In this document: positions 31,905 through 43,169 of the stretch, piece by piece
How positions within the stretch are numbered: the stretch's first letter is position 1
Layout of the letters: the number at the start of each line of letters is the position of its first letter
Assembly: GCA_020137815.1 (NCBI GenBank)
Contig: CM035353.1
Coordinates: 5,823,597 to 5,887,596 of the forward strand
DNA length: 64,000 nucleotides
Direction of reading: 5' to 3'
Source of the DNA: Hormiphora californensis
Lineage: Eukaryota > Ctenophora > Tentaculata > Cydippida > Pleurobrachiidae
Made by a program: the position numbers and the translations under genes
The notes under the pieces: generated by a model
Told to the model about the DNA's origin: nothing
Database searches by the model: none
The model's input: the letters and a program-made list of their open reading frames with translations, nothing else

Positions 31905-34455
31905 GTCCTCCTGTGTCGAAACAGCTGCGGAAGCAGAGCTGTGCCCAACAAGGGCGCCACCCAACTACCATTCTTTTCTTCGCTTCAATAGTTTATCTAT
32001 CTCTATTCTCTAGTCATGAATGTGCGTTTTGCATGGAGATGGAGAGATGGATATGAAGAGATAGAGAGATGGAGAGATGTAGAGATAGAGAGATAGAGAG
32101 ATAGAAAGATTAAGGGATGGAGAGATAGAGAGATAGAGAGATAGAGAGATTGAGAGATTAAGGGATGGAGAGATGGAGAGAGTCCTCCCTGTGTCGAACA
32201 GCTGGGAAGCAGAGCTGTCCCAACAAGGGCGCCACCCAACTACCATTTCTTTTCTTCGCTTCAATTACGTTTATCTGTCTCTAGTCATGAATGTGCGTTT
32301 TGCATGGAGATGGAGAGATGGATATGAAGAGATAGACAGATGGAGAGATGGAGATGGAGATGGACTATGGAGATGGAGAGATGGAGAGATGGAGAGATGG
32401 AGAGATGTGGAGAGATGGAGAGATGGAGAGATGGAGAGATGGAGAGATGGAGAGATGTGGAGAGATGTGGAGAGATGGAGAGATGGAGAGATGGAGAGAT
32501 GGAGAGATGGAGAGATGGAGAGATGGAGAGATGGAGAGATGGAGAGATGGAGAGATGGAGAGATGGAGAGATGGAGAGATGGAGAGATGGAGAGATGGAG
32601 AGATGGAGAGATGGAGAGATGGAGAGATGGAGAGATTGAGAGATTGAGAGATTGAAAGATTAAGGGATGGAGAGATAGAGATAAAGAGATAGAGAGATTG
32701 AGAGATTAAGGGATGGAGAGATGGAGAGATGGAGAGATGGAGAGAGTCCTCCCTGTGTCGAACAGCTGGGAAGTAGAGCTGTCCCAACAAGGGCGCCACC
32801 CAACTACCATTTCTTTTCTTCGCTTCAAATACGTTTATCTGTCTCTAGTCATGAATGTGCGTTTTGCATGGAGATGGAGAGATGGATATGAAGAGATAGA
32901 GAGATGGAGAGATGGAGATGGAGATGGACTATGGAGATGGAGAGATGGAGAGATGGAGAGATGTGGAGAGATGGAGAGATGGAGAGATGGAGAGATGGAG
33001 AGATGTGGAGAGATGGAGAGATGGAGAGATGGAGAGATGGAGAGATGGAGAGATGGAGAGATGGAGAGATGGAGAGATGGAGAGATGGAGAGATGGAGAG
33101 ATGGAGAGATGTGGAGAGATGGAGAGATGGAGAGATGGAGAGATGTGGAGAGATGGAGAGATGGAGAGATGGAGAGATGGAGAGATGGAGAGATGGAGAG
33201 ATGGAGAGATGGAGAGATGGAGAGATGGAGAGATGGAGAGATGGAGAGATGGAGAGATGGAGAGATGGAGAGATGGAGAGATGGAGAGATGGAGAGATGG
33301 AGAGATGGAGAGATGGAGAGATGGAGAGATGGAGAGATGGAGAGATGGAGAGATGGAGAGATGGAGAGATGGAGAGATGGAGAGATGGAGAGATGGAGAG
33401 ATGGAGAGATGGAGAGATGGAGAGATGGAGAGATGGAGAGATGGAGAGATGGAGAGATGGAGAGATGGAGAGATGGAGAGATGGAGAGATGGAGAGATGG
33501 AGAGATGGAGAGATGGAGAGATGGAGAGATGGAGAGATGGAGAGATGGAGAGATGGAGAGATGGAGAGATGGAGAGATGGAGAGATGGAGAGATGGAGAG
33601 ATGGAGAGATGGAGAGATGGAGAGATGGAGAGATGGAGAGATGGAGAGATGGAGAGATGGAGAGATGGAGAGATGGAGAGATGGAGAGATGGAGAGATGG
33701 AGAGATGGAGAGATGGAGAGATGGAGAGATGGAGAGATGGAGAGATGGAGAGATGGAGAGATGGAGAGATGGAGAGATGGAGAGATGGAGAGATGGAGAG
33801 ATGGAGAGATGGAGAGATGGAGAGATGGAGAGATGGAGAGATGGAGAGATGGAGAGATGGAGAGATGGAGAGATGGAGAGATGGAGAGATGGAGAGATGG
33901 AGAGATGGAGAGATGGAGAGATGGAGAGATGGAGAGATGGAGAGATGGAGAGATGGAGAGATGGAGAGATGGAGAGATGGAGAGATGGAGAGATGGAGAG
34001 ATGGAGAGATGGAGAGATGGAGAGATGGAGAGATGGAGAGATGGAGAGATGGAGAGATGGAGAGATGGAGAGATGGAGAGATGGAGAGATGGAGAGATGG
34101 AGAGATGGAGAGATGGAGAGATGGAGAGATGGAATATGGAGATGGAGATGGAGATGGAGATGGAGATGGAGATGGAGATGGAGATGGAGATGGAGATGGA
34201 GATGGAGATGGAGATGGAGATGGAGATGGAGATGGAGATGGAGATGGAGATGGAGATGGAGATGGAGATGGAGATGGAGATGGAGATGGAGATGGAGATG
34301 GAGATGGAGATGGAGATGGAGATGGAGATGAAGATGGAGATGGAGATGGAGATGGAGATGGAGATGGAGATGGAGATGGAGATGGAGATGGAGATGGAGA
34401 TGGAGATGGAGATGGAGATGGAGATGGAGATGGAGATGGAGATGGAGATGGAGAT
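31905..34455. repeat. Higher-order satellite: GGAGAGAT and GGAGAT arrays
   Basis: Three leader copies beginning GTCCTCC(C)TGTGTCGAA (31905, 32181, 32747) each run through ACTACCATTTCTTTTCTTCG and GTGCGTTTTGCATGGAGATG into an array. The arrays lengthen: a short mixed one, then about 280 bp, then about 1.2 kb of the 8-bp unit ATGGAGAG (to 34133), followed by about 320 bp of the 6-bp unit GGAGAT (34134-34455). Giant ORFs in all frames are artefacts. Confidence 0.97.
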
Positions 34456-34633
34456 TCTGGGTTTGGGAAGGGAGGGGGATGCGGAGGGGGGAGGGGTGTG
34501 GTAGTAGTGGATGTTTGTGTGGGGTGTCTGTGTGAAGGGTGAGCATGTGTGGGTCACCATGAACTGATTTGTAATCTCTAAATTAGGCGATCTAATTTAG
34601 GCCCTACCCAGTACCCCACATCAGCGGAGAAAA

Positions 34634-34872
34634 CCTTACTCTCGTTAATTAAGCTCTCATATTTCAAGAAACTTTTCAATAAGAAACTTTTTTCTAGGAA
34701 ACTTCAAGTGTAAGCAATCCAAAAACAAAAAGAATTTCTTCTATATCAAGAAACTAACAAGTTGGGGGTGTTCTATTTTGTTGTGGTGTCTCTGAATTGT
34801 GTGATTTACATTTGAAAAGTTTCTTATAAAAAAGTTTCTCACTAAAGCGTTTCTTAAAAATCGAGAGTAAGG
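34634..34872. mobile_element. Fold-back MITE
   Basis: CCTTACTCTCG plus AAGAAACTTTT-type words at 34634-34720 are inverse to 34790-34872. AT-rich, no coding. Confidence 0.65.
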
Positions 34873-34989
34873 TATATTTAAAAAGATGATGACAGTAGAT
34901 AAATGTAGGATTTCCTAAAACCTGCTCCCAACCTCCGTACTGATATCTAATCTCTTCATTAGGCCCTACCTCTCCACGTCCCAACAACC

Positions 34990-35225
34990 GATAAAAAAAC
35001 TAAATAGATGTTGGATGTCCCTAAACCTGCTCCCATCCTTTGTACTGACTACTGATATATTCTCTCCTCATGCAGGGTCGAGACAGTGATATCTATTTGT
35101 TTGGAATATGACCAGATAGTATATGGGATCGCCTCATAACAAGCACAAAGCTGACAAAAAGCCCAGGACCAGTACACGATATTTAAATTAACCCTATGCG
35201 ATAGAAATTGGTAAGTCTCGTTAAA
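34990..35225. other. No gene seen
   Basis: Short AT-rich spacer; a TAGGCCCTAC(C) word seen at 34599 recurs near 34960. Confidence 0.4.
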
Positions 35226-35716
35226 GTCAGAGTAGACAGAAAAAGAATTGTACAAGCTTGATTGATGTAGTAGAGCAGAACTCTCCGAGTATTTTCACTT
35301 TTCCCGCTCTGAAAAGATACATTCCTAGCTCTATTATATTTGTTACCAGGGGGCTGGAACTCTATCTCGCTATGTTCTGTGGGCACTGGGCGTGTATGCC
35401 CGAACAGTGAACCTGCCCCGCCGTGTGTATAATAGAGAGCAATTTCACAGCGAGGAATGTATCATTGTATCTTTTGAGAGCGGGAAAAATGGAAAATACT
35501 CGGAAAGTTATATGCTCTAAAGTCGGATTTTTTGAAGTTGTCACCCCCCGTTTCGTGCGCGGAATGTTTTTGTGCGTCACATCACATGTTAACGTGTGGT
35601 GTGCGCGTCAAAATTGATAAATTTCACATGCGCAGTCATTTTGGGGTGACAACTTCAAAAAATCCGACTCTACTACCTCAATCAAGCTTCTCCAATTCTG
35701 CTTCTGTCCACTCTCA
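35226..35716. mobile_element. Fold-back element with nested MITE
   Basis: GTCAGAGTAGACAG...AAGCTTGATTGATGTAG at the left is inverse to the right end. Inner arms at 35285-35340 and 35440-35505 share CCGAGTATTTTC and complement. A second MITE (35522-35672) sits in the right arm. Confidence 0.7.
35522..35672. mobile_element. MITE, GTCGGATTTTTTGAAGTTGT family
   Basis: The left end GTCGGATTTTTTGAAGTTGT is inverse to ACAACTTCAAAAAATCCGAC at the right. The core resembles the CAACTGTTCACCCC family (CACATGTTAACGTGTG). Another copy is at 51562-51716; half-related sequence occurs at 22418 and 47306. Confidence 0.85.
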
Positions 35717-35719
35717 CTT

Positions 35720-36414
35720 CAATGCGTACGTCAGTATTCCCCACTGACCGGCTTCCTTCATTCATAGCTGTGACATGCATAACTAGAACTGTGACGTGTG
35801 TATGTGTGTGTGTTTATAACTGTGTCAATACATTGATTGTCACTGAAAAGATAGTAATGTTGTTACTGTCCGAGTTATCTAGCTTATTCGGGTTTATAAA
35901 TAAAAATATCAATATCCCCTATAACAAATGAAATTTTCATTTGTTATTGGGGATATTTCTTTGAAAAGGGAGCAAGTGTACGGGTGTGGTTGTACCATAG
36001 TTTTGTGTTAGGACTATCCACTATAACTGTTATTGTAAACTTAAATTGTAAATTGTTTTTTCCATTTCAGTAACTGAAGGAGCTGCTAGTGCAAAACTAT
36101 ATGTGGAGGACTACAAAATATATATATATAGAGGACTACAAGTGCAAGTGCAGTACAGTGCAAGGGGATCGCTAGTGTCTAATGAAGCCGGCTTATCAAT
36201 TATTGGCGTAATGACGTGGCTGCTCTGACTTACGATGACATTGGATCTGGTATTAATAAAGATTTGACTCTACAAAGACCATAAAAAGCCATGGACTCTA
36301 TATTCTAAAATACTCGAAGCTTATAAGAAGAGTCATACGACATACGGGCTGTGATTGTGGCTGTGATGAGCTGTCGAGGTGAGAGGACATGTCGATTTCA
36401 TGGGTGTAAAGTAA
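35720..36414. other. No gene seen
   Basis: Contains an AACAAATGAAATTTTCATTTGTT palindrome at 35924-35946 and a repeated GAGGACTACAA word at 36102 and 36131. A CATTTCAG acceptor-like site at 36062 is followed by an immediate stop in one frame. No convincing exon. Confidence 0.5.
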
Positions 36415-36620
36415 CTGTGAAAGTTGTGTTTTCTCCTTTTGGTCGGGATACGAACTGAATAGGGTTTTATTGTAGAACAACGCTACGTTCTACAATATGA
36501 TATCAAAACCCGTCGAATACTCTAGTACTCATTTCATAAAGCTGGTCAGTGGTCCAGATCCGGCCGAAAGGAGAAAACACAGCTTCCTCGTTAATTATGC
36601 GGCTAATCAACAATTTTCTC
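36415..36620. repeat. Diverged relative of the 27856 fold-back
   Basis: GTGTTTTCTCCTTTTGGTCG and the inverse CGGCCGAAAGGAGAAAACAC form arms; the flank CTTCCTCGTTAATTATGCGG matches the flank of the 27856 element (CTTCCTCACTGATATGCGG). Confidence 0.65.
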
Positions 36621-36716
36621 TCAATAGCTGAGAAACTGATAAGTACTGATAGTTCCCATAATTTATTTGAAAAATGCGGATCTGTGTGTTATATTTATAA
36701 TTATCAATTGCCTGAT

Positions 36717-37010
36717 AAGGGGAAACTCTAACTGAATGGCATCCCATTAATGGGATCCCATCAACAGTAAAACTCTAACTGATAATGGACCACAGTGATG
36801 GTTCTTTCTCTGTATTCTCTCTGTAGGCAGTACATCTATGTACTGTCTACAGAGAGAATACAGAGAAAGAACTATAGGGCATGCCCGGGCACGGGCGTGC
36901 ACACAGAGAGAATACAGAGAAAGAACCATCACTGTGGTCCATTATCAGTTAGAGTTTTACTGTTGATGGGATCCCATTAATGGGATGCCATTCAGTTAGA
37001 GTTTCCCCTT
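36717..37010. repeat. Palindrome, arms about 120-145 bp
   Basis: AAGGGGAAACTCTAACTGAA and inverse start the arms. They pass through CATTAATGGGATCCCATC and ATGGACCACAGTGATGG and then a thrice-used AGAGAGAATACAGAGAAAG word in the loop. Confidence 0.9.
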
Positions 37011-37347
37011 ACCATGCTATTCATTATCATATTTTAAATTTTGTTACCTTATTTATAAAACTAAAAGATGTTTATAATTTGACTCCCTACACTGGCGAAA
37101 AAAGGAAGATGCTACTGGTTCAAAGTTTCAAACATTGTTTGGTAATGTCATGTCATGTTTTTGTTCATCAGCAAGCTGCCGTCTGCCCTGGTAAATTGAC
37201 GCCAGGGCGCGAATGTCTGTTTGTCTGTGACTTGATGGGAGAAACGGCTGACGCGGAGATCAACTCTGTGGGAATTTCGCGCGAGATTTCACGGCGCGCA
37301 CGTCGTATGAAAGGTCGAGCACAAGGTCTGACCAGTCACGTGACCAC

Positions 37348-37556
37348 TACGGTGGCTGATTCACGCCAACTTTTTTCTCGATGAAAAAATATTGAAATAA
37401 AAAATATGAAGAAAAATTTCAATGAAAAAAAATACACAAACTTTTTTGGCGTGAATCAGCCACCAGCCATGGCTGATCTCCGCCAACGTTTCACAAAAAA
37501 ACATTGGCGTGAATCAGCCACCCCATGGCTGATCCACGCCAAGTGCGCGCGCACTC
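37348..37556. mobile_element. MITE with GGTGGCTGATTCACGCCAA repeats, copy 1
   Basis: GGCGTGAATCAGCCACC appears in alternating orientation three times. An inverted copy of the whole unit lies at 42649-42858, 5 kb away. Confidence 0.85.
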
Positions 37557-37647
37557 AATAATAATGTTTGCGCTGCAGGTGCGCGCGTTTTGCTGCAAAA
37601 CTCAGTTTTCTTTCACAACCCACACAGGGACCATATGATGACCATAA

Positions 37648-37797
37648 TGTCCATTTTTTTCCAACTGTTCACCCCCCAAAGTCGTGCGCGGAATTGTTTT
37701 GCGCGTTTATCACATGTTAACGTGTAGCGCGCGCAGCGTAAATTAAAATATCGCACGCGCATGAGTTGAGGGGTGAACAGTTGAATAAAAATGGACT
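37648..37797. mobile_element. MITE, CAACTGTTCACCCC family, reverse copy
   Basis: Reverse complement of 17441-17590 with few differences. Confidence 0.85.
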
Positions 37798-38033
37798 TTA
37801 TGATGACTTGATTCACAGAGTATGAAGGTGTGTGGGTAATTTATTATAATTTATTGATCGTTTTAAACTTGATTCACACCTCACCGTGTCTAGTGGCTGC
37901 TCTGCACCGTTTCACCCCTGAGGTCCCTAGTGGGTTGTGTAGTATTTTTTCTTTCTTGATCTATATTTTTTTCTTTCGAGTTTGGACGCGAAACCGGTTC
38001 GAGTTCTAATGGGCGAGAACACTTTCTCTGAAC

Positions 38034-38760
38034 ATGGAAACGGGAGCCTCGTCCTGGCTATCTGCCCGGCCCCTGGAAGTATTCAACAGAGAGCTGTCCA
38101 AATCAGAGTTCACGGACGCTATGTGCCTCAGGTATGGTTTTGAGATCAACGGCCAGTTCTCTGAATGTGTATGTGGAAAACAGAACGGAGCAGACCATGC
38201 CTTGAGTTGTAGCACTGGAGGATATACCATTCTGCGACACAACGAGATAAGAGATACCCTTGCAGATATTATTACCCATGCAGGATACAAGGGTGTTGAA
38301 ATCGAGAAAGTGTTACAGCCGGTTAACCCAAGGTGACTACCCCAAGAGTGTCAATACAGCACCTGATGCTCGCAGTGACGTATATGCTATTAGCTTATGG
38401 AGAAGATTACAGGGAGCCCACATAGACGTGGCAGTATTCCACCCAACAGCTCCGAGCTACAGAGATAAAGAACCCAAAGCTCTGTACAGACTCCACGAAA
38501 GCAGAAAGAAACGCGATTACCAACAGCGTATCAGAGAGGCAGAGAGAGGGGCATTCACCCCGTTTGTTATGTCCACCTCAAGAGGTGCCGGACCAGAAGC
38601 TGAGAGACTCATTAAAAAGCTGGCTACTCGCATCTCTGGTAAACACCATGACAAGTATCCAGAGACAATGAACTTCATCAGGACCAGGATCAGGTTCTGC
38701 CTGCTGAGAAGTACCCTGGTTTCTCTGAGGGGTACCAGAAAAAACTTCACAGCCCCTCCT
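38034..38760 (+). pseudogene. Retroelement-type ORF remnant, frameshifted
   Basis: Two frames join near 38310-38345. The first reads SSWLSARPLEVFNRELSKSE, CVCGKQNGADHALSC (a CxC...HxxxC zinc-binding pattern) and ILRHNEIRDTLADIITHAGY. The second continues DARSDVYAISLWRRLQGAHI, DVAVFHPTAPSYRDKEP, AERGAFTPFVMSTSRGAGPE and FIRTRIRFCLLRSTLVSLRG. This layout is that of a C-terminal region commonly found behind reverse transcriptases of repetitive invertebrate elements. I infer a retroelement and cannot name the clade. The RT itself is not present upstream. Confidence 0.65.
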
Positions 38761-38799
38761 CCCACTCCATGTGCGATTTTGTTGACTGAACTTTTAATT

Positions 38800-39180
38800 T
38801 TATGATATTTTATATTTATTGTGTATTTATTCGTGTGATGGCGTGAATGAATTGAGATTATTGAAATAGCAATCCGACAATACCGGGTTCCGTGATGGAT
38901 ACGAGGGTACTCTCGACACTTCGGTGTTGTCCCTGGTCCCACTTTGCAGGTTCACTCTGTGACCGATCGTGGTGTGCGTTTATTATCTGAGACCCCGGTG
39001 TTCGAGTTCTATGATTCCGACACAACACGTCTTATTTCAGACAGAAATGATATTAATCTTTTATATATGATAATCAATCTGACGCATGTATTTTAATCAA
39101 TTTAATTTAATCTCAAGGACAGTTAAACCTTGATTTTTATCAATTCATTGTGCAGAATTACAACCCGGCACAAAATTTGT
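38800..39180. other. No gene seen
   Basis: Contains a short inverted pair at 38895-38945 (GGGTACTCTCGACACTTCGG region). Possibly 3' sequence of the retroelement remnant. Confidence 0.4.
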
Positions 39181-39261
39181 GTCACAAATAGGGGCATTAT
39201 GATGATACCGTCTCATTTTCCATGTAGCAGGTTCTTCTTCCTCTTCTTGGTGACTGTGCAT

Positions 39262-39890
39262 GTGCATGTGCTAATATTCCAGTATACTGTAGCAGTACTT
39301 GCCTAATGTGTGCTGCAATGTGACACTGTACAATGTACAGTGTACAGTATATTAATACTGTATCTGTGTACTTATCATTGTAAGACTGCGGTACACTGTT
39401 GAATTGAAAATTAGGTTCACTTAGCAACTCCTACTGTTAAAGTTTAAGAGTACATAATTTACCAATTCCCTTTTGAATTCACTAAACTCGGTTACCTTTC
39501 CAGGCATGAGTCCATTGATTACAGATTAACACATATTACTAATTGCTGAAGTACAAAGCAACAGATATGAACTGCATACTATCGGACTGTCTCTACTACT
39601 ATATTTTGAGGTGGGTCTCAAGGAGTAATAATAGCATATGCTAATATTCCAGTATACTGTAGCAGTACTTGCCTAATGTTCGCTGCAATGTGACACTGTA
39701 CACTGTACAGTTTACAGTGTACACTGTACAGTGTACAGTGTATTAATACTGTATCTGTGTACTTATCATTGTAAGACTGCAGTACACTGTTGAATTGAAA
39801 ATTAGGTCCATTTAGCAACTCCTACTGTTACATAATTTACCAATTCCATTTTGAATTCACTAAACTCGGTTACCTTTCCAGGCATGAGTC
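39262..39890. repeat. Direct duplication of about 250 bp
   Basis: 39262-39515 and 39632-39890 share AATATTCCAGTATACTGTAG, a TGTACAGTG-type core and CTTTCCAGGCATGAGTCC. The second copy has extra TACAGTGTACAC palindromic units. Confidence 0.9.
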
Positions 39891-39941
39891 CATTGGAGCA
39901 ATTCAGAAGGCCACTGTTTGCTGCTCCAAGAATTAAGATGG
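39874..39941 (-). CDS. Possible exon of a membrane protein
   Basis: On minus, a CTGTATACAG acceptor is followed by 68 nt reading ILILGAANSGLLNCSNGLMP and a GTAACC donor. The hydrophobic, gap-free reading suggests a membrane-spanning segment, but it is short. Truncated copies of the two ends of this exon are found in the duplications at 39460-39475 and 40342-40390 and near 41172, so only this copy is whole. Confidence 0.3.
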
Positions 39942-40770
39942 CTGTATACAGATAATATCTGGTACCTAAACACATGTTCTACATGGTATTATGTCAATAA
40001 AAGAATTCAACCCAATATCTAGCCCTATTTTTCTCACTCCCCTTCAAGTAGAATTTCCCTTTTTCAACCAAATATCTAGCCCTATTTTTCTCACTCCCCT
40101 TCAAGTCGAATCTCCCTTTTTCAACCAAATATCTAGCCCTATTTTCTCTCTCCCCTTCAATTCAAGTAGAATCTCCCTTTTTCTCTCCTTCTCTCACAGA
40201 GAGAGGAGAACACAGAAACTATTTAATCTCGACCTATATTTCCCCTCATAATTCCTCCCTTTCTCTCTCCCTGCATGCAAGAGAGATCGCGTGATCAGCA
40301 ACGCAACTGATTAATTTCCAACATCCAGTTCCTACCTCAGTAGCAATTCAGAAGGCCACTGTTTGCTGCTCCAAGAATTAAGATGGCTGTATACAGATAA
40401 TATCTGGTACCTAAACACATGTTCTACATGGTATTATGTCAATAAAAGAATTCAACCCAATATCTAGCCCTATTTTTCTCACTCCCCTTCAAGTAGAATT
40501 TCCCTTTTTCAACCAAATATCTAGCCCTATTTTTCTCACTCCCCTTCAAGTCGAATCTCCCTTTTTCAACCAAATATCTAGCCCTATTTTTCTCACTCCC
40601 CTTCAAGTCGAATCTCCCTTTTTCAACCAAATATCTAGCCCTATTTTTCTCACTCCCCTTCAAGTCGAATCTCCCTTTTTCAACCAAATATCTAGCCCTA
40701 TTTTTCTCACTCCCCTTCAAGTCGAATCTCCCTTTTTCAACCAAATATCTAGCCCTATTAGCCTCCACCC
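39895..40770. repeat. Direct duplication and 57-bp minisatellite
   Basis: 39895-40060 recurs at 40342-40510. Both copies run into a 57-bp unit starting CCAAATATCTAGCCCTATTT: about 2.5 copies at 40015-40170 and about six at 40460-40758. As 57 is divisible by three, long ORFs arise on both strands. Confidence 0.95.
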
Positions 40771-41039
40771 ACCCCGAACCACCCCACCCGCCACCAATAT
40801 ATACATACTTAACAAAACTGTGGACTGAGAACAAATCCTTGCTAGTTTAGCCTTCTAACCTAATTGAACCTAATCAGACAGATAGGTCTCACATATCCCG
40901 TATCAAAGATTAATTGAAAACGAAGACGAAACTGTGGTTCAAGATCAAAGTATTAACGTTCCTGGTAAAAATAACCACACAGGACTAGAACAACCCCGAG
41001 AAGAGCCCCACTCCAAATCTCCCGTTATATTGTGAACCT

Positions 41040-41172
41040 GCCAGATGGTAGTTCCATGCGCAGGGAGAGGGCGGGGGGACTCTTCTCCAGTGCCGGCGAT
41101 ATCGCTTTGCGATAGTCCCTGTGGGCTTGCCGTAGGCAAGCCCAGGCACTCAGAGTAGTAGTAGTAGTAGTA
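41040..41172. repeat. Repeat with GGGCTTGCC hairpin and (TAG)n tail, copy 1
   Basis: GGGCTTGCCGTAGGCAAGCC is a hairpin followed by CAGGCACTC and then (TAG)n. Copy 2 with the same ending is at 41455-41556. Confidence 0.7.
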
Positions 41173-41208
41173 TGAGTCCATTGATTACAGATTAACACAT
41201 ATTACTAA

Positions 41209-41420
41209 TTGCTGAAGTCATATCCTGATATCCTGGCCATCCCTGTCCTGAGCGTGCGTGTGGTGGAGGAACCTACCTTCCTCTTTGTGAGCCATGTTAT
41301 GTGGAGAGTGTGGATCTGATTTATACCCAGCTGAATGATGTAAGTTGGTTGCAATGGTGAGACGCACCTCCAACCCTTGAGCCACCTTCGAGTGATTCGT
41401 GTCAGATGACAGGTCACCGA
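41209..41420 (-). CDS. Possible C-terminal coding segment, unidentified
   Basis: On minus an open frame reads SSDTNHSKVAQGLEVRLTIA, then NLHHSAGYKSDPHSPHNM, ending in TGA near 41211. A GTATAA donor-like site could end it earlier. Composition is protein-like, but there is no family match. Confidence 0.25.
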
Positions 41421-41454
41421 TGTAACTTCATGTTTCTTCGTGGGGATTGGGGGG

Positions 41455-41556
41455 CTGCTCTCCTAGTGCTGCAGCGATATCACTTGAGATTATAGTCCCC
41501 TGTTATGTGGGCTTGCCGTTGGCAAGCCCAGGCACTCGTAGTAGTAGTAGTAGTAT
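41455..41556. repeat. Repeat with GGGCTTGCC hairpin and (TAG)n tail, copy 2
   Basis: Same hairpin (GGGCTTGCCGTTGGCAAGCC), CAGGCACTC and (TAG)n as at 41040-41172. The tail is compatible with a LINE- or SINE-type 3' end. Confidence 0.7.
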
Positions 41557-41840
41557 GGTGACGACACCGACTAACCCCCCTCCTATTTACAGAACACTGA
41601 GCTGATCATAGAGCTGACAGGACCCCAGAAGAGCTAGTTACAGTTGACCAGACCCCAAAAGTGCTTGGCTCTATGGATTTATATCCTTTACCGTGCTAAC
41701 ATCATCAGTCATGAGTTAGTGGGAATATAACAGCCCTATATTAGGGTCAAAGGTCTACTTACCTGCCCATTTTTTGTACAATCCACTCTATTTTTATCTT
41801 TCTCTGATCACTATTTCAATCAATCTTTCCCTCTCCACAG

Positions 41841-42475
41841 TGGCAAGACAGCCGACTATAGCAACAGAAACAGGATTCCTCTGGATAAACTATGATCATG
41901 TGACAGCACCAGCACAGGCCATCCCCTCAAGGTACGACGTACGTGGCTCTATCCAGATCTATTCACAACTGGTTTTATACACAAGTATATAAGTAATATT
42001 CTGTTCCTTTCAGAGGGATGTTATCAAGTTCGCTTCGCTCTCTCCCATTTATAGCCGGAACATTCTAGTTGCGACTGATTCGAGTGCTGATCATCAGGAC
42101 TCAGGTAAGAAAATATTAGGTGATGATTTTATATCTGATAGATCTTATATTTGATTTTATATCTGATAGATACCACCACACACATCAACTAACCCTCACC
42201 CTCTCCTACAGGCAGCGAGATCCTCCAAATATGTGGTTCCTGTCCAGTGGAACATCATGCACGATATGTTCCTTGGTTCTTTTACCGAAACCGAGGAAAA
42301 GGACGGAGAGGCAATTCCCATTGAACCTGATCGAGAAGTACCTGCCACCATGATGCTTCGATGTTCCGTGCCAGGATTGGACAAATATTTGGACAGTACA
42401 GTCTTACTCTTTCAGTGTAATAGGAAAAATTTTATTTACCTCAACTGCCGAATAATTAACTGTTTTAATGTCTAA
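41841..42475 (+). CDS. Three-exon fragment of an unidentified protein
   Basis: Exons 41841-41931, 42016-42104 and from 42216 onward join in a single frame (phases 2, 1) with CAG or GCAG acceptors and GTACG/GTAAG donors. They read ARQPTIATETGFLWINYDHV, DVIKFASLSPIYSRNILVAT, KYVVPVQWNIMHDMFLGSFT and REVPATMMLRCSVPGLDKYL. The third exon runs open to TAA at 42473, but its last part may be intron. Aromatic residues and conserved-looking Trp/Cys suggest a real host protein. I could not assign a family; the 5' part is not visible. Confidence 0.5.
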
Positions 42476-42648
42476 TGTACAACTGAGATGAGATATCAAC
42501 ACCCGGCCCAGTCTGGGCCGCCCAGATATCTCATATCAGAGTTTGGTATGGTGGAAAAACGTGAGTGTAGAACTTTTGGCGGTATAGCACGTGGGTAACA
42601 AGAGCGCGCGGACATTGTAATGATGAAAGCATGCGTTGTAAGCAGTGC

Positions 42649-42858
42649 GCACGCGCGCGCACTTGGCGTGGATCAGCCATGGGGTGGCTGATTCACGCCA
42701 ATGTTTTTTTGTGAAACGTTGGCGGAGATCAGCCATGGCTGGTGGCTGATTCACGCCAAAAAAGTTTGTGTGTGTTTTTTTTCATTGAAATTTTTCTTCG
42801 TAATTTTTCTTTGATATTTTTTCATCGAGAAAAAAGTTGGCGTGAATCAGCCACCGTA
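42649..42858. mobile_element. MITE with GGCGTGAATCAGCCACC repeats, copy 2 (inverted)
   Basis: Reverse complement of 37348-37556 with few changes. Confidence 0.85.
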
Positions 42859-42864
42859 GTCGTT

Positions 42865-43098
42865 ACACCCAGAGCGCCCGCGCCGCTCTGGGTGTAAAGA
42901 CTGCGTCTTTCGCACTCGATTTGCAGCGTTTTCGAAAACTTTTTTCGCCGCAGCGCTCAATTTACTCAATTGTGCAGCACACAATCCAATATTTTCTTAG
43001 AAAAAGCCGCAAAACGCAGCACGCGCCGCTCTGGGTGTAATGACTGTGTAAAGACTGTGTAAACTCTGTGTAAATACTGAACTTTTTTAGGGATCCCT
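42865..43098. mobile_element. Second copy of the TTACACCCAGAGCG hairpin element
   Basis: Almost identical to 30637-30871, ending at TTTTTTAGGGATCCCTA, and inserted just upstream of duplication copy B. Confidence 0.9.
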
Positions 43099-43169
43099 AG
43101 TTTTTGACAAGTTTTTTGACAAGTTTTAAAATAAATCAGTTATCAGGGATGGGTCTCCCATCCCCATGA

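Noticed and set aside
32173-34560. Very long ORFs (up to 609 codons) of repeating MERWRDGE or SISPSLHL
   Set aside because: They are pure products of an 8-bp and a 6-bp satellite that lacks stops in every frame; no other coding signal.
36980-37384. 134-codon ORF
   Set aside because: Starts in a palindrome and ends in a MITE; no motif, mixed composition, no splice context.
39991-40834. CRISPR-like array of 57-bp units
   Set aside because: Units are contiguous with no unique spacers, and the genome is eukaryotic; this is a minisatellite.
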